A DNA stretch of 5,896 nucleotides from NCBI GenBank assembly GCA_028869325.1, contig JAGWST010000355.1, forward strand, positions 1 to 5,896, written 5' to 3'. The stretch comes from a bacterium (lineage in GTDB: Bacteria; Vulcanimicrobiota; Vulcanimicrobiia; Vulcanimicrobiales; SCRA01). The translations under genes were made by a program, and so were the position numbers. Position 1 is the stretch's first letter, and each line of letters opens with the position of its first letter. Below are positions 5,375-5,896 of this stretch, piece after piece. The notes beneath the pieces were generated by a model that saw nothing but the letters and a program-made list of their open reading frames with translations, had not been told where the DNA came from and made no database searches.

Positions 5375-5874
5375 CCCGCCTTCTTGGCGGCTCTCTTCTG
5401 CGACTTGATCTGCTCGATCTTATAGTTCACGCTTCCCTTGGGCGTGTTGACGACGACTTCGTCGCCCTTCTTCTTGCCCATGAGCGCGCGCCCGATCGGC
5501 GACTCGTTGGAGATGCGCTGGTTGCCCGGATCCGACTCGGCGCTGCCCACGATCGTGAACTCGAAGCCGCGGTTGTTGCTGATATCCTTGACCTTCACCG
5601 TGGCGCCGAGGTGGACTTCGCCGCTGGCATACTCGCTCTCGTCGATCAAGCGCGCGTTGCGGATCATCCCTTCGAGCTTGAGGATGCGCCCCTCGACGAA
5701 CGCTTGCTCCTGCTTGGCGTCTTCGTACTCGGCGTTCTCCGTGATGTCGCCGAACTCTTTGGCCTGGCGGATCCGCTCGTTGACCTCCTGGCGGTGGACC
5801 GTCTTGAGGTGGTCGAGCTCTTCCTCCAACTTGCGGAGCCCTTCGGCCGTTAAGACGATCTCTTTATCGTTCAC
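5371..5874 (-). CDS. greA: Transcription elongation factor GreA
   Basis: GreA enters the secondary channel of backtracked RNA polymerase and stimulates cleavage of the nascent RNA 3' end. The 167-residue product is slightly longer than the common 157-160. The N-terminal coiled coil spans about residues 8-76. Its tip reads GDITENAEYEDAKQEQ (42-57), with D43 and E46 as the acidic residues that coordinate the catalytic metal. The C-terminal FKBP-like domain spans about 88-156, including SNESPIGRALMGKKKGD (122-138), the typical GreA signature. An extra Lys/Ala-rich tail, ending in QKRAAKKAG, follows it. The start is a GTG at 5874-5872 with GGAGG 6 bases upstream. Its last bases overlap the lysS start. 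Any promoter lies beyond the right edge. Confidence 0.97.
   Translation of the reverse strand: MNDKEIVLTAEGLRKLEEELDHLKTVHRQEVNERIRQAKEFGDITENAEYEDAKQEQAFVEGRILKLEGMIRNARLIDESEYASGEVHLGATVKVKDISNNRGFEFTIVGSAESDPGNQRISNESPIGRALMGKKKGDEVVVNTPKGSVNYKIEQIKSQKRAAKKAG
5376..5390 (-). promoter_or_regulatory. Small hairpin at the greA 3' end holding the lysS ribosome site
   Basis: Read on the minus strand, CCGCC pairs with GGCGG around the loop AAGAA, one base before the TTG start proposed for lysS. The GAAGG that would serve as the lysS ribosome site lies in the loop and 3' arm. The segment also encodes the lysine/alanine tail of GreA. Ribosomes finishing greA would open the hairpin, which would fit translational coupling. 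The stem is only 5 bp and could be a by-product of Ala and Lys codons. Confidence 0.3.
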
Positions 5875-5880
5875 CCTCGA

Positions 5881-5885
5881 CCTCC
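5881..5885 (-). promoter_or_regulatory. Shine-Dalgarno of greA
   Basis: On the minus strand GGAGG lies 6 bases before the GTG at 5874. It confirms the non-ATG start of greA. Confidence 0.65.
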
Positions 5886-5896
5886 GGCCCCGGCGC

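Overview
The window is GC-rich bacterial chromosome, densely packed with ordinary metabolic and housekeeping genes. I see no phage, transposon, CRISPR or RNA-gene signal. The codon use (G/C at third positions), GTG/TTG starts and 4-base gene overlaps are typical of a high-GC bacterium. One small secreted protein (3306-3833) has a segment, RNIILGAAALTAG followed by IIIYNNIHHKQ, that I associate from memory with uncultivated Eremiobacterota (WPS-2)-type genomes. That affiliation is only a weak inference.

Layout, left to right: (1) the 3' end of a plus-strand gene for a helical, chemoreceptor-like protein (to 286). (2) A minus-strand pair, cobB then truA (2401 to 303), overlapping by 4 bases. 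CobB is a cobyrinate a,c-diamide synthase of cobalamin biosynthesis and TruA a tRNA pseudouridine synthase. (3) Two plus-strand genes starting 46 bases from the divergent cobB start: an SDR-family oxidoreductase (2448-3233) and the small secreted protein (3306-3833). (4) A second minus-strand pair, greA then lysS (5874 to 3866), also overlapping by 4 bases: transcript cleavage factor GreA and class II lysyl-tRNA synthetase.

The strands alternate, giving two convergent junctions (286/303 and 3833/3866). Each holds a GC-rich hairpin without a T tract. The first is a perfect 9-bp inverted repeat that contains the stop codons of both converging genes, one in each arm. No intergenic gap exceeds about 75 bases. 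greA-lysS is a gene-expression pair. cobB-truA links a cofactor enzyme with a tRNA-modification enzyme with no obvious biochemical connection, so the coupling is probably genomic packing. I found no convincing evidence of a new multi-gene system. The least explained item is the small secreted protein with its Gln-Asn-Gly repeats.
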